A stretch of DNA of 64,000 nt from Allobacillus saliphilus (GCF_018138385.1 NZ_JAGSIE010000003.1:1-64000); one strand, 5' to 3'. Shown: positions 53,664 to 62,095, counted from the first letter of the stretch. Program-made: numbers and translations. Notes: generated by a model not told the origin, from the letters alone.

Positions 53664-54794
53664 ATGATGAATAAACCAGTGACCGTTATTGGTATGAACG
53701 AAGTTGGATTAGCAACCGCTGCTGACTTAACAGCGCGAGGTTTTGCAGTCACGTTATACAATTCTGAATTAGATGATAAATTGTTGAAAGATAAAGAGGG
53801 CGGAATCCACTTTAATAATGAATGGGTTTTCCCGGAGCCAGTAACTTCTGATGTAGAAGAAGCTCTATTTGCTTCGTCGCTCGTTTTGATTACGGAGTCG
53901 GTGAATCATATTGAACTTTTAGCTGAGATGTGTGCGCCTTATTTAGCAGACAATCATCGTGTAGTATTTCTTGGCCACGGTTCCCTTGCCAGCATTCGAT
54001 GGACTCGACGATTAAAAGAGTTAGATGTCGAAGCGAACATATTAGTTGGTGAAACACATCTACCGCCTTATGAAACAAAATATAATGAAGATACAACGGA
54101 AGTAGAGTTACTTTTACGAACAAAAAAACTCTTGTTCTCAACATATCCTGTGGCGGACAATGATGAATTTTTTCGAGGAATGCGTTCAGTTTATCCAAGC
54201 ATTGAAAAAGCGACAAACAGTTGGGAAGTACTTTTGAATAATTTACTCCCTGAAACAGTGGTTGCACCGTTATTATCAAACCTAGCGAAATTCGATCAAG
54301 ATGATGCGCATTTTCAAGTATATCTAGACGGGCTTTCCCCTTCAGTTGTGAACGTCATTCAAGAGGTCGATCAAGAAAGACAGAAAATATGCCGGGCGTT
54401 AGGACTTGAAGCAAAGAACCTTGAAAGGCGTCTAGTAGAGACAGGCTATGCGAGGCCACTAAATGAATTGATGGAGCAGCTTAAGGAAAGTGATGTACTT
54501 AAGAAAAAATCAATCGTTGCATCGGATGAAAACGCTCAATTGATGGAAGGGCTACATTTTGCTATCGTTCCATGGATCGAATTAGCGAATATGCTTGAGC
54601 TTGAAACACCTACGCTTAATGCATTGTTACATATCGGTTCTGTTTCTCTCGATCGCTTGCTTGTTCAAGAAGGGTTGACCCTTGATAAAATTGGTTTCTT
54701 TAATGAAACAGCAGATTCATTAATAGCAGCCGTTCAAGAAACCTCAGAACAAGAAAATGATGAAGAAACAGATGAACCACAGCTTTTAAAATGA
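53664..54794 (+). CDS. Opine/octopine dehydrogenase-like NAD(P)-binding protein
   Basis: A 376-residue protein with an N-terminal Rossmann region (VTVIGMNEVGLATAADLTARGF; the loop is GMNEVG rather than the usual GxGxxG), a VLITESVNHIELLAEMCAPYLA segment, and a helical C-terminal domain with a family-like LNNLLPETVVAPLLSN stretch. This order is that of octopine/nopaline dehydrogenase-related proteins, many of unknown substrate. ATG 53664 (or 53667) follows GGAAGGTGGGAG; the acidic reading upstream to 53610 is rejected. Ends in a Glu-rich tail and a terminator. Confidence 0.68.
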   Translation: MMNKPVTVIGMNEVGLATAADLTARGFAVTLYNSELDDKLLKDKEGGIHFNNEWVFPEPVTSDVEEALFASSLVLITESVNHIELLAEMCAPYLADNHRVVFLGHGSLASIRWTRRLKELDVEANILVGETHLPPYETKYNEDTTEVELLLRTKKLLFSTYPVADNDEFFRGMRSVYPSIEKATNSWEVLLNNLLPETVVAPLLSNLAKFDQDDAHFQVYLDGLSPSVVNVIQEVDQERQKICRALGLEAKNLERRLVETGYARPLNELMEQLKESDVLKKKSIVASDENAQLMEGLHFAIVPWIELANMLELETPTLNALLHIGSVSLDRLLVQEGLTLDKIGFFNETADSLIAAVQETSEQENDEETDEPQLLK

Positions 54795-54805
54795 TAAATG
54801 ATGAT

Positions 54806-54834
54806 AAGCACTGACTCCGGTCGGTGCTTTTTTT
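54806..54834 (+). terminator. Rho-independent terminator
   Basis: AAGCACTGAC pairs with GTCGGTGCTT (one mismatch) followed by TTTTTT. Confidence 0.9.
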
Positions 54835-54874
54835 GTGTGCAAAGGGAGAAGCTGGCGAAGGAATATAGAAGGCG

Positions 54875-55042
54875 TGTTCAGTAATGTTGATGATTCGTAG
54901 ATTAATGTTGAAGAAGCGCGAAAACACTGAAGCCGCGCAGATTAACGCTGAAGGATTGCAAATAAACACTGAAGCTCCACAGATTAACACTGAAGAATCG
55001 CAAGTTAACGCTGAAGAAATACAGAGAAACATCGAAGCAGAA
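54875..55042 (+). repeat. 21-bp phased intergenic array, phrase type D (8 units)
   Basis: Eight units of exactly 21 bp start at 54875, 54896, 54917, 54938, 54959, 54980, 55001 and 55022. The core reads CAGATTAACRCTGAAG with changes. It lies between the opine-dehydrogenase-like gene and a decayed BCCT gene. Read on the other strand the core (CTTCAGCGTTAATCTG) shares the skeleton YTNASYGTTNA with phrases A and C. Confidence 0.83.
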
Positions 55043-55118
55043 TGTAGTAAAAATGTTTCTTTTCTACTGAACTTGTCAACTAGATGTGTAGGAGATGTTC
55101 GTAGAAAGTGGTGAGTCC

Positions 55119-56639
55119 ATGAAAAAATTGCTTGCGAAAATGAAAAGTCAAATCGTATTCACCATATCGGCAATCGTCAGGGCATAATCGGCCCTCAATC
55201 AATGGAATCTACCACAACAGCGTTGATGGATGGTATGACGAAGCATCTTGGTTGGTTTATGTAGCTGTAACAGCTTTTTATATAGGGTTTTGTATTTATT
55301 TAGGAGTTGGACCTTACCGTAAGATGAAACTAGGGAAGAAAAACGATCAGCCGGAGTATTCTTATTTTGCTTGGATTGGCCTATTATTTGCGGCAGGAAT
55401 GGGTGTCGGTCTAGTGTTTTGGGGATTTGCTGAGCCTATTTCACACTACATTACTGCACCAGGTGCAGCAACCGAGCCAGAAACGGAAAAAGCAGTTAGA
55501 CATGGCCTGTTACTGGGCGTTTTTCATTGGGGGTTTCAGCCATGGGCGATATATGCAGTCGTCGCACTTGGATTAGCTTTTGCGAAATTTAGAAAAAATC
55601 TTCCGGGGTTGATCAGCTCAACATTTTATCCATTAATCGGAAATCGAGTACATGGTTGGCAAGGTAAAACGATTGATATCATTGCCATTGTCGCTACAAC
55701 GGTTGGTATTGCTACTTCTTTCGGACTGAGTACGATGCAATTTGGAGAAGGCTCGTCTGAAGTTTTTTCATTGCCAGATAATAATTGGAGGCTAGTCGGA
55801 ATCGTTGTCGTAATAACAGTTATTTTCCTTACTTCTGCTTTAACGGGTTTAAATAAAGGGATGAAATACTTAAGTGTCGGCAACCTTTGGCTATCAGTGG
55901 TTGTTTTGATTGCTGTTTTATTGGTTGGTCCGACGTTTTTTTTACTTGAACATTTATTGAAAACGATTGGTGACTATGGGGCGAACATTTTCCAATATAC
56001 GTTTAACACGACACCTTACTCTTCCGATAATCAATGGATGGGTGATTGGACATTGTTTTATTGGGCTTGGATTATTTCATGGAGCCCTTTCCTTTCGTCG
56101 ACACGTTTATTGCACGCGTTTCGAAAGGCCGCACCCTCGGTGAATTTATGTTCGGTGTACTTGTCGTACCAACAGCGTTGACTATTATTCGGTTTGTCAT
56201 TATGGGAGGCACCGGATTGCATATGGAATTAACCGGACAAGCAAGTTTCGCTGAAGAAATCAAAAAGACACCGGAAGTAGGCTTATTCCGTGTGTTCGAA
56301 CAACTTCCAATGGGTCAGATTTTATCCGTTCTTGGATTGATTTTAATCGGCATCTTTTTCATCACTTCAGCAAATTCAGCTACGTATGTGCTTGGTGTAT
56401 TTTCGGAGTCAGGTCGTTTAAACCCTGGGAAGAAAGTTTTATTGACATGGGGATTATTGATTTCAGGAATTGCGATGGTATTGTTGTTAAGTGGAGGCTT
56501 ACAAGGGCTACAAGCAATTGCAACAATTACAGCTTTTCCATTCGGGATTATTATTATCTTCATGATCTACGGCATCATTCATTCCTTACGACAAGAAGGC
56601 CGCGAAGAGCAACAGGTTGAAGAAAAAGAAGATTGGTAA
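55119..56639 (+). pseudogene. BCCT-family (betaine/choline/carnitine) transporter, frameshifted
   Basis: The region encodes a BCCT transporter across three reading frames. ATG 55119 starts KKLLAKMKSQIVFTISAIV and hits a stop at 55185. The next piece (GIIGPQSMESTTTALMDGMT, from 55181) stops at 55262. The main piece runs from about 55252 (GPYRKMKLGKK, AGMGVGLVFWGFAEPISHY) to the frameshift, and the C-terminal piece (VDTFIARVSKGRTLGEFMFG, ITSANSATYVLG) to 56639. The last shift is a tandem CTTTC duplication at 56087-56096, between the BCCT motif WIISWSPF and VDTFIARVS. With at least three lesions the gene is most likely dead. The family imports osmoprotectants. Confidence 0.88.
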
Positions 56640-56677
56640 GAATATGGAGCGCATGCAGTTGTTAGGAGGCATGCGCT

Positions 56678-56971
56678 TTTATCGTCAGTTAGGCGGTGTT
56701 TATCGACAGTCAGCGCGCTGTTATCAACAGTTAGAAAGCGTTTATCGACAGTCAGCGGGCGTTTATCAACAGTTAGAAAGCGCTTATCGACAGTCAGCGC
56801 GCTATTATCAACAGTTAGAAAGCATTTATCAACAGTCAGCACGCTATTATCAACAGTCAGCACGCTATTATCAACAGTCAGCACGCTATTATCAACAGTT
56901 AGCAAGCGTTTATCTACAGTCAGCCCACGTTTATCAGCAGTCAGCTCACATTTATCAACAGTCACAACACA
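56678..56971 (+). repeat. 21-bp phased intergenic array, phrase type C (14 units)
   Basis: Fourteen units, every one exactly 21 bp, starting at 56678 and each following 21 bases to 56951. The core is TTATCAACAGTCAGC; most units continue in ACGCT or GCGCT, and some carry TTAGAAAGC in place of TCAGCGCGCT. It is the most uniform array of the window. It lies between the decayed BCCT gene and the convergent YitT gene. Long open frames cross it in several directions simply because 21 is a multiple of three. Confidence 0.92.
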
Positions 56972-56978
56972 TGATCAC

Positions 56979-57830
56979 CTATTTCGTATGTCCTTTATAC
57001 CCCCGACCATAAACTTCTTGAACACGGTGAACGGTAATGTAAGCATCTTGATCAATTGAATCGACAATTTTTCGGAGTCGAACGATTTCCCGTTTGTTTA
57101 CAACGATATAGAGAACTTGCTTGTTCATTTTCGAATAACCGCCGCGACCTTCTAAGACGGTGACACCTCTAGCTAACCGGTCTGTAATAGCTTCCAATAA
57201 TGCTTCCGATTGGTTGCTGATGATCATGACAGCGCTTCGGGCATTTGGTCCTTCTAATACCATATCGATCACTTTCGCACTGATATATACAGCGACTAAT
57301 GTGTACATGGCTCGTTCTTGTCCGATGACAAATGAAGAACCAGCGATAATCACAAGGTCGATAAACAAAACGACTCCGGACACACTGAATCCGAATACTT
57401 GGTGCATAATTTGTGCAATGACGGTTGTACCGCCAGCAGTGCCGCCTGATCTGAGCATAAGTCCAAGACCTAACCCGATAAAAACCCCTGCAAATAATGC
57501 AGCAAGTAATGGGTCATCATCAATTGGACTACTCCAACCTTCCGTTACCAATAAAAATACAGCTACTGAAACAACCGATAGTGCTGTATAGGTTAACGCT
57601 CGTTTGGAAAAAAACTTATAACCGACAATTACTAGTCCGGCGTTCAATGCAAAGTTAATCACACCAGGTGACCAGTCAAAAAGATAAACGAGAATAACGG
57701 TTAGACCGATAACACCACCTTCGGAAAGCATGTTCGGAATGATAAAGTAATTCACACTGAAAGCAAGAACAAAGGCACCGATCAATACAAAGCTTATGTC
57801 TCTTAAATGATTCCAATGGTGTTGTTGCAT
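56979..57830 (-). CDS. YitT-family membrane protein (DUF161/DUF2179)
   Basis: A 283-residue protein: five or so helices in the DUF161 part (ISFVLIGAFVLAFSVNYFIIPNMLSEGG, GLGLMLRSGGTAGGTTVIAQIM) and a C-terminal cytosolic DUF2179 domain (ARSAVMIISNQSEALLEAITDRLARGVTVLEG, GYSKMNKQVLYIVVNKREI). Function of YitT proteins is not settled. ATG 57830 has GGGAGGA upstream; the longer reading to 57935 crosses the promoter and is rejected. No clear terminator; the type C array begins eight bases past its stop. Confidence 0.88.
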   Translation of the reverse strand: MQQHHWNHLRDISFVLIGAFVLAFSVNYFIIPNMLSEGGVIGLTVILVYLFDWSPGVINFALNAGLVIVGYKFFSKRALTYTALSVVSVAVFLLVTEGWSSPIDDDPLLAALFAGVFIGLGLGLMLRSGGTAGGTTVIAQIMHQVFGFSVSGVVLFIDLVIIAGSSFVIGQERAMYTLVAVYISAKVIDMVLEGPNARSAVMIISNQSEALLEAITDRLARGVTVLEGRGGYSKMNKQVLYIVVNKREIVRLRKIVDSIDQDAYITVHRVQEVYGRGYKGHTK

Positions 57831-57882
57831 GTTCAGTCCTCCCTCTATGTAATACAATTTATACAAAGCGCACGTTTTTTTC

Positions 57883-57910
57883 ATTATAGTACATTGGTAA
57901 TAGAAAACAA
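57883..57910 (-). promoter_or_regulatory. Sigma-A promoter of the YitT-family gene
   Basis: On the minus strand TTGTTT (57910-57905), 16-base spacer, TATAAT (57888-57883), about 53 bases before the start codon. The rest of the 57831-58109 gap shows nothing else I can name. Confidence 0.65.
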
Positions 57911-58109
57911 ACGGATGACCTGGTAAGAATTTCATGAAAGCAAAATAATGATGCAGTTCACGTGTGCGTTTGACACCCTCTCAAATAAACGAACCAGCTA
58001 TGCGGTTTTCACTACTTTTTTGGTGATATAAGTGGTACAATTTTAGAGGAAGTGGTTTCATACATACGATTTAATGATTGGAATTTTTCATATAGAAGAG
58101 GCGATTGTT

Positions 58110-59276
58110 GTGAACCAGTTGTTGATTAAAGGTGGCCAAGTTGTTGGGCATGAAGAAGTGTACCAGCCAGGTTACATACTTGTGGAAGATGAGAAAATTA
58201 AACGCGTCGGTCCGATGGAAGAAGTACCGAACGATGAAAGTTTTCATATCATTGAACTGACTCCGGACCAAATGGTTTTTCCAGGATTCATAGACATTCA
58301 CATCCACGGAGCGAATGGCTATGATGTGATGGACGGAACGATGGAGGCACTGGAAGAAATGACTTCAGTCTTGCCTCAAGAAGGAACGACAAGCTTTTTA
58401 GCGACAACGATTACAGAAAGTAAGGAAGCGACAGATCAAGCTCTTCAAAATGTCGCACGTTTCGTTGAGACTGATTATACAGGAGCGGAGATTCTTGGCA
58501 TTCATTTGGAAGGTCCATTTATTAATGAAAAACGAGCGGGAGCGCAGCCCGTCAAACATATTTTACGACCAGATTTAGACCAGTTCGATGCGTGGCAAGA
58601 ACTGTCCAATCGATTAATTAAAGTCGTCACGATGGCACCTGAAATGGAAGGTGGTCAGGAGTTCGTCAAGCATTTGAGCGACCAAGGAGTCATTGCGTCA
58701 ATCGGCCATTCGGATGCTATTTATGAAGATGTAAAAAAAGCAGAACAAAATGGCTTGAAGCATGCGACTCATCTTTTCAATGGCATGCGTGGAATTCACC
58801 ATCGTGAGCCAGGAGTTGCAGGATCCGTATTTTTGAGTGATCAACTTAAAGCAGAAGTTATTTTTGATGAAATTCATGTCAATCCAACGATGGTTCAATT
58901 GGCTTATCAAAATTTGGGTGCTGAACGGATGATGTTGATTACCGATTCGATGCGTGGTAAATGTTTGAGAAACGGCGTTTACGACTTAGGTGGACAGGAA
59001 GTGACACTCCAAGACGGTGAGGCACGTTTAGCGGATGGAACGCTAGCCGGAAGTGTATTGAAAATGAATGAAGCGGTGAAAAACGCTGCTCAATTAAAGC
59101 CGATGGACCTCATGAAGCTTGCACAATTGTCTTCAGGAAATGTTGCTAAATCATTAGGTGTCGATCATTATAAAGGGGCCATTCGAGAAGGGCTCGATGC
59201 CGACCTTGTCGTTTTGACAGAAGACTTCGAAGTGAAGAAAACATTTTGTAGAGGTTATTTGACCATTGATAAATAA
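58110..59276 (+). CDS. nagA: N-acetylglucosamine-6-phosphate deacetylase
   Basis: A 388-residue amidohydrolase: metal motif FPGFIDIHIHGANGYDVMDG, GIHLEGPFINEKRAGAQP, SIGHSDA, THLFNGMRGIHHREPG, and catalytic Asp in LITDSMRGK. It deacetylates GlcNAc-6-P to GlcN-6-P. GTG 58110 gives the family N-terminus NQLLIKGGQV and has AGAGG nine bases upstream; the reading from 58074 adds 12 unlikely residues. It leads the nagA-nagB operon and probably takes the GlcNAc-6-P made by MurQ. No NagR regulator or NAG-specific PTS is next to it. Confidence 0.94.
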   Translation: MNQLLIKGGQVVGHEEVYQPGYILVEDEKIKRVGPMEEVPNDESFHIIELTPDQMVFPGFIDIHIHGANGYDVMDGTMEALEEMTSVLPQEGTTSFLATTITESKEATDQALQNVARFVETDYTGAEILGIHLEGPFINEKRAGAQPVKHILRPDLDQFDAWQELSNRLIKVVTMAPEMEGGQEFVKHLSDQGVIASIGHSDAIYEDVKKAEQNGLKHATHLFNGMRGIHHREPGVAGSVFLSDQLKAEVIFDEIHVNPTMVQLAYQNLGAERMMLITDSMRGKCLRNGVYDLGGQEVTLQDGEARLADGTLAGSVLKMNEAVKNAAQLKPMDLMKLAQLSSGNVAKSLGVDHYKGAIREGLDADLVVLTEDFEVKKTFCRGYLTIDK

Positions 59277-59297
59277 AATAAGGGTGAGGGATGCAAC

Positions 59298-60029
59298 ATG
59301 AACGTGATTGTCGTAAAAAACTACGAAGAGGTTTGCCAAAAAGGTGTAGAATTTTTTATTGAGCAAATCCAAAAGAAAAACAACATTAATTTAGGACTTG
59401 CGACAGGCAGTACACCACTTGGGTTATATGACAAATTAATCGAATGGGCACAAGAGAAAAACGCTGATTTGTCCCATGTTACGACGTTCAATTTGGATGA
59501 ATATATTGGTCTACCGAAAGACGATCCAAATAGCTATTATTACTATATGAAAGAAAAACTATTCGATCCGCTCAACTTATCTCCAGAGCAGACTTTTTTA
59601 CCTGATGGTCGAGCGACGGACATTGAAAAAGAGTGTCAAGCATATGACCAACTCATCAAAGATAAAGGCGGCATTGATTTACAATTGCTAGGTGTTGGCG
59701 TTAACGGGCATATTGCCTTTAACGAGCCTGGAACGTCATTTTCATCTAATACACATGAAGTAAGATTAGCTGAATCCACACGTGAGGCAAATTCTCGCTT
59801 TTTCAGTTCGATGGATGAAGTACCAACACATGCGATTACGATGGGCACCGGTTCTATTTTGGAAGCGAAAGAAATCGTACTAATCGCCAACGGAAAAAAT
59901 AAAAGTGAAGCGATCCAGCAATTAGTAGAAGGGCCACAAAGTGAAGATTGGCCAATCACTGCACTTCAATCACATGACCATGTAACAGTCATTGTAGATG
60001 AAGAAGCGGCATCATTACTTAAAAAATAA
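59298..60029 (+). CDS. nagB: Glucosamine-6-phosphate deaminase
   Basis: A 243-residue isomerase/deaminase: LATGSTPLGLYDKLI, FNLDEYIGLPKDDPNSY (catalytic Asp), LGVGVNGHIAFNEPG (catalytic His) and AITMGTGSILEAKEIVLIANG. It turns GlcN-6-P into fructose-6-P plus ammonia. ATG 59298 lies 21 bases behind nagA with AAGGGTGAGGG. It lacks the allosteric C-terminal extension of the E. coli enzyme, as usual in Bacillus. Confidence 0.95.
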   Translation: MNVIVVKNYEEVCQKGVEFFIEQIQKKNNINLGLATGSTPLGLYDKLIEWAQEKNADLSHVTTFNLDEYIGLPKDDPNSYYYYMKEKLFDPLNLSPEQTFLPDGRATDIEKECQAYDQLIKDKGGIDLQLLGVGVNGHIAFNEPGTSFSSNTHEVRLAESTREANSRFFSSMDEVPTHAITMGTGSILEAKEIVLIANGKNKSEAIQQLVEGPQSEDWPITALQSHDHVTVIVDEEAASLLKK

Positions 60030-60032
60030 CGA

Positions 60033-60076
60033 AAACTCCCTTTCGTAGAGTGACTTACGGAAAGGGAGTTTTTTGA
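60033..60076 (+). terminator. Rho-independent terminator
   Basis: AAAACTCCCTTTC pairs with GAAAGGGAGTTTT and is followed by T residues. Confidence 0.92.
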
Positions 60077-60129
60077 TGACATAAACGTAAGACTACTTTT
60101 TTCTTGATTAACTTAATAATAATTAGAAT

Positions 60130-60156
60130 TATTTAGAAAAATATTCTAAATATAAT
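60130..60156 (+). promoter_or_regulatory. Promoter -10 with upstream dyad, yhdT-panF
   Basis: TATAAT at 60151-60156 is a good -10. Directly upstream, TATTTAGAA (60130-60138) and TTCTAAATA (60144-60152) form a nine-base inverted repeat with a five-base centre covering the -35 to -10 space, a plausible operator. Confidence 0.52.
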
Positions 60157-60219
60157 GCTTTTTCGATTTTCATCGTCTAAAATGGCTGTAAGTAGTTTTT
60201 TAATAGGGGGGCTTCGCCA

Positions 60220-60501
60220 ATGGAAAGACCTGATCAAGATTGGCGATTTAACATTGCGAATCGGGACGCATTGATCGGATGTGGACTGGCCGTTTTTAAC
60301 TTTATTTGGTGGTATGGCTTTGCGTATGGATTGGGTTCCAAGCCACCGGAAGAATATACGTATATTTTCGGTTTTCCAGCTTGGTTTTTTTGGAGCTGCA
60401 TCGTCGGTGTCTTTATAATAATCTTTTTGGTAATGATTGTAACTAAATTTTTCTTGAAGGAAGTTCCCTTCGATGAAGATGAGGAGGGGAATCCGTCATG
60501 A
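60220..60501 (+). CDS. yhdT: YhdT-family small membrane protein
   Basis: A 93-residue protein with two helices (FNFIWWYGFAYGLG and FFWSCIVGVFIIIFLVMIV) matching YhdT/DUF997, which is regularly encoded next to panF and is thought to be an accessory subunit. AGGGGGGC precedes ATG, and the stop overlaps panF by four bases. Confidence 0.88.
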   Translation: MERPDQDWRFNIANRDALIGCGLAVFNFIWWYGFAYGLGSKPPEEYTYIFGFPAWFFWSCIVGVFIIIFLVMIVTKFFLKEVPFDEDEEGNPS

Positions 60502-61958
60502 ATTGGGCAGTTCTCGGACCGTTAGTGGGCTTATTAGTGATTATCTTTTTTATTGGCATTTGGTCGAGTCGCCGGATGAATGATTCGAGTTCATTTCTAA
60601 GCGATTATTATCTAGGGAACAGACAGCTGGGCGGCCTTGTTTTGGCGATGACGATGACGGCTACATATGGAAGTTCATCGAGTTTTCTCGGTGGCCCTGG
60701 AGCGGCGTATGATATCGGTTTAGGCTGGGTTTTATTAGCGATGACTCAAGTCGTCACCGGGTATTTTGTTTTACTCGTACTAGGGAAGAAGTTCGCAATT
60801 GTCACGCGAAAAATGAAATCAGTGACATTGATCGACTTTCTGAAAGACCGTTATCAGAGCACGACTGTCGTCTTACTATCGGCAATCAGTGTTGTTATTT
60901 TCTTGTTTTCTGCTATGGCGGCTCAATGGATCGGTGGCGCACACTTGATCGAATCGTTGACGGATTTAAGTTATACAGGGGCGTTATTCATTTTTGCCGT
61001 TGCGGTTTTGATTTATGTAGTTATTGGTGGATTCCGCGCCGTCGCAGTGACGGATGCGATGCAAGGAATCATTATGTTTGTCGGAACGCTGATTTTATTG
61101 GTTGCTGTTGTGATTGCTGGAGGAGGCGTGCAAAACATATTCAATGATTTGGTTTCAGAAAATCCGAATCTAGTAACGCCTTTCGGGAATGATGGTAATC
61201 TATCAGCGGCTTATGTATCGTCTTTCTGGATCTTAGTCGGTGTCGGTGTTATCGGGTTGCCGCAAGTTGCCGTTCGTGCGATGTCCTATAGTAATTCACG
61301 TTCGATGCACCGAGCATTAGTGATTGGAACCATTGTTGTCGGGTTAATTATGTTGAACATGCACTTAATTGGTGTGTTCGCGCGGCCTGTATTGCCGGGA
61401 ATTGAAGTGGCAGACCAAGTCATTCCGTTAATTGCTTTAGAAACGTTACCACCATGGGTCGCCGGAATCGTTCTTGCAGCACCAATGGCAGCAATCATGT
61501 CGACAGTCGATTCATTACTGTTATTGGTCAGTTCAGCTGTCGTGAAAGATATTTATATTAACTATATAAAACCAGATGCAACATACAAACACGTCAAAAA
61601 GGTGAGTATCGGATTTACCGCGATCATCGGGATCATAGTGTTTGTCATGTCAGTCAATCCACCAGAGTTATTGATCTATTTAAACCTATTTGCATTCGGT
61701 GGTTTGGAAGCAGCGTTTATTTGGCCAGTTGTTTTTGGACTTTATTGGAAATATGCAAACAAACATGGAGCGATTGCGTCAATGGTTGTCGGTATTGGCT
61801 CTTATGTCGGTATACATTTTTATAACACAGCGAATGGTGCGTTATTCGGTGTTCATACGGTAACATTGCCGGTATTATTTTCACTGATTACGTTTGTCGG
61901 CGTTAGTTTATTATTTAAACGCGAACCATTTTATTTTTCGATGTATCAAGCGAAATAA
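60498..61958 (+). CDS. panF: Sodium/pantothenate symporter
   Basis: A 486-residue sodium:solute symporter with about 13 helices. SSFLSDYYLGNRQLGGLVLAMTMTATYGSSSSFLGGPG, GFRAVAVTDAMQG and PMAAIMSTVDSLLLLVSSAVVKD are SSS-family landmarks, and the overall match with the yhdT partner points to PanF, which imports pantothenate for CoA synthesis. GATGAGGAGGGG precedes ATG. Confidence 0.92.
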   Translation: MNWAVLGPLVGLLVIIFFIGIWSSRRMNDSSSFLSDYYLGNRQLGGLVLAMTMTATYGSSSSFLGGPGAAYDIGLGWVLLAMTQVVTGYFVLLVLGKKFAIVTRKMKSVTLIDFLKDRYQSTTVVLLSAISVVIFLFSAMAAQWIGGAHLIESLTDLSYTGALFIFAVAVLIYVVIGGFRAVAVTDAMQGIIMFVGTLILLVAVVIAGGGVQNIFNDLVSENPNLVTPFGNDGNLSAAYVSSFWILVGVGVIGLPQVAVRAMSYSNSRSMHRALVIGTIVVGLIMLNMHLIGVFARPVLPGIEVADQVIPLIALETLPPWVAGIVLAAPMAAIMSTVDSLLLLVSSAVVKDIYINYIKPDATYKHVKKVSIGFTAIIGIIVFVMSVNPPELLIYLNLFAFGGLEAAFIWPVVFGLYWKYANKHGAIASMVVGIGSYVGIHFYNTANGALFGVHTVTLPVLFSLITFVGVSLLFKREPFYFSMYQAK

Positions 61959-61972
61959 AATAATTGTAAGCG

Positions 61973-62008
61973 ACCTGGTGGGCGTAATTGTCCATCAGGT
62001 ATTTTTTT
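61973..62008 (+). terminator. Rho-independent terminator
   Basis: ACCTGGTGG pairs with CCATCAGGT (one mismatch), then ATTTTTTT. Confidence 0.87.
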
Positions 62009-62014
62009 AAATAT

Positions 62015-62038
62015 AAATGGAAAGTAAGCTTTACATTT
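62015..62038. promoter_or_regulatory. Candidate operator 1 of the XRE regulator
   Basis: Left arm AAATGGAAAGT, two-base centre, right arm GCTTTACATTT; same sequence as operator 2 but with two mismatches in the right arm, which contains the -35 box TTTACA. Confidence 0.65.
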
Positions 62039-62058
62039 TGTGAATGATTAGTTATAGT
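62030..62058 (+). promoter_or_regulatory. Sigma-A promoter of the XRE operon
   Basis: TTTACA (62030-62035), 17-base spacer, TATAGT (62053-62058), set between two operator copies. Confidence 0.72.
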
Positions 62059-62059
62059 T

Positions 62060-62083
62060 AAATGGAAAGTAAACTTTCCATTT
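62060..62083. promoter_or_regulatory. Candidate operator 2 of the XRE regulator (perfect palindrome)
   Basis: AAATGGAAAGT (62060-62070) and ACTTTCCATTT (62073-62083) are perfect 11-base arms with a two-base centre. It covers the expected transcription start; 45 bp from operator 1. Confidence 0.75.
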
Positions 62084-62095
62084 GGGGATAGGTAT

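Noticed and set aside
54884-55114. 76-aa open frame across the type D array (INAEGLQ INTEAPQ pattern)
   Set aside because: Explained by array periodicity; no ribosome-binding site of note and no domain.
8586-56971. CRISPR arrays
   Set aside because: Units are 21 or 52 bp, cores are short and diverged, and spacers of 5-10 bases are too short. No cas genes are present.
56579-57012. Long open frames on both strands across the type C array (repeating TVDKRFL-like or YQQSARY-like residues)
   Set aside because: 21 bp is seven codons, so any stop-free unit gives an open frame in that reading. Frames exist on both strands and none has a good ribosome-binding site.
58014-58050. Promoter/GntR operator upstream of nagA
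   Set aside because: TACAAT is present but no -35 box at a usable distance and no clear palindrome of the NagR type.
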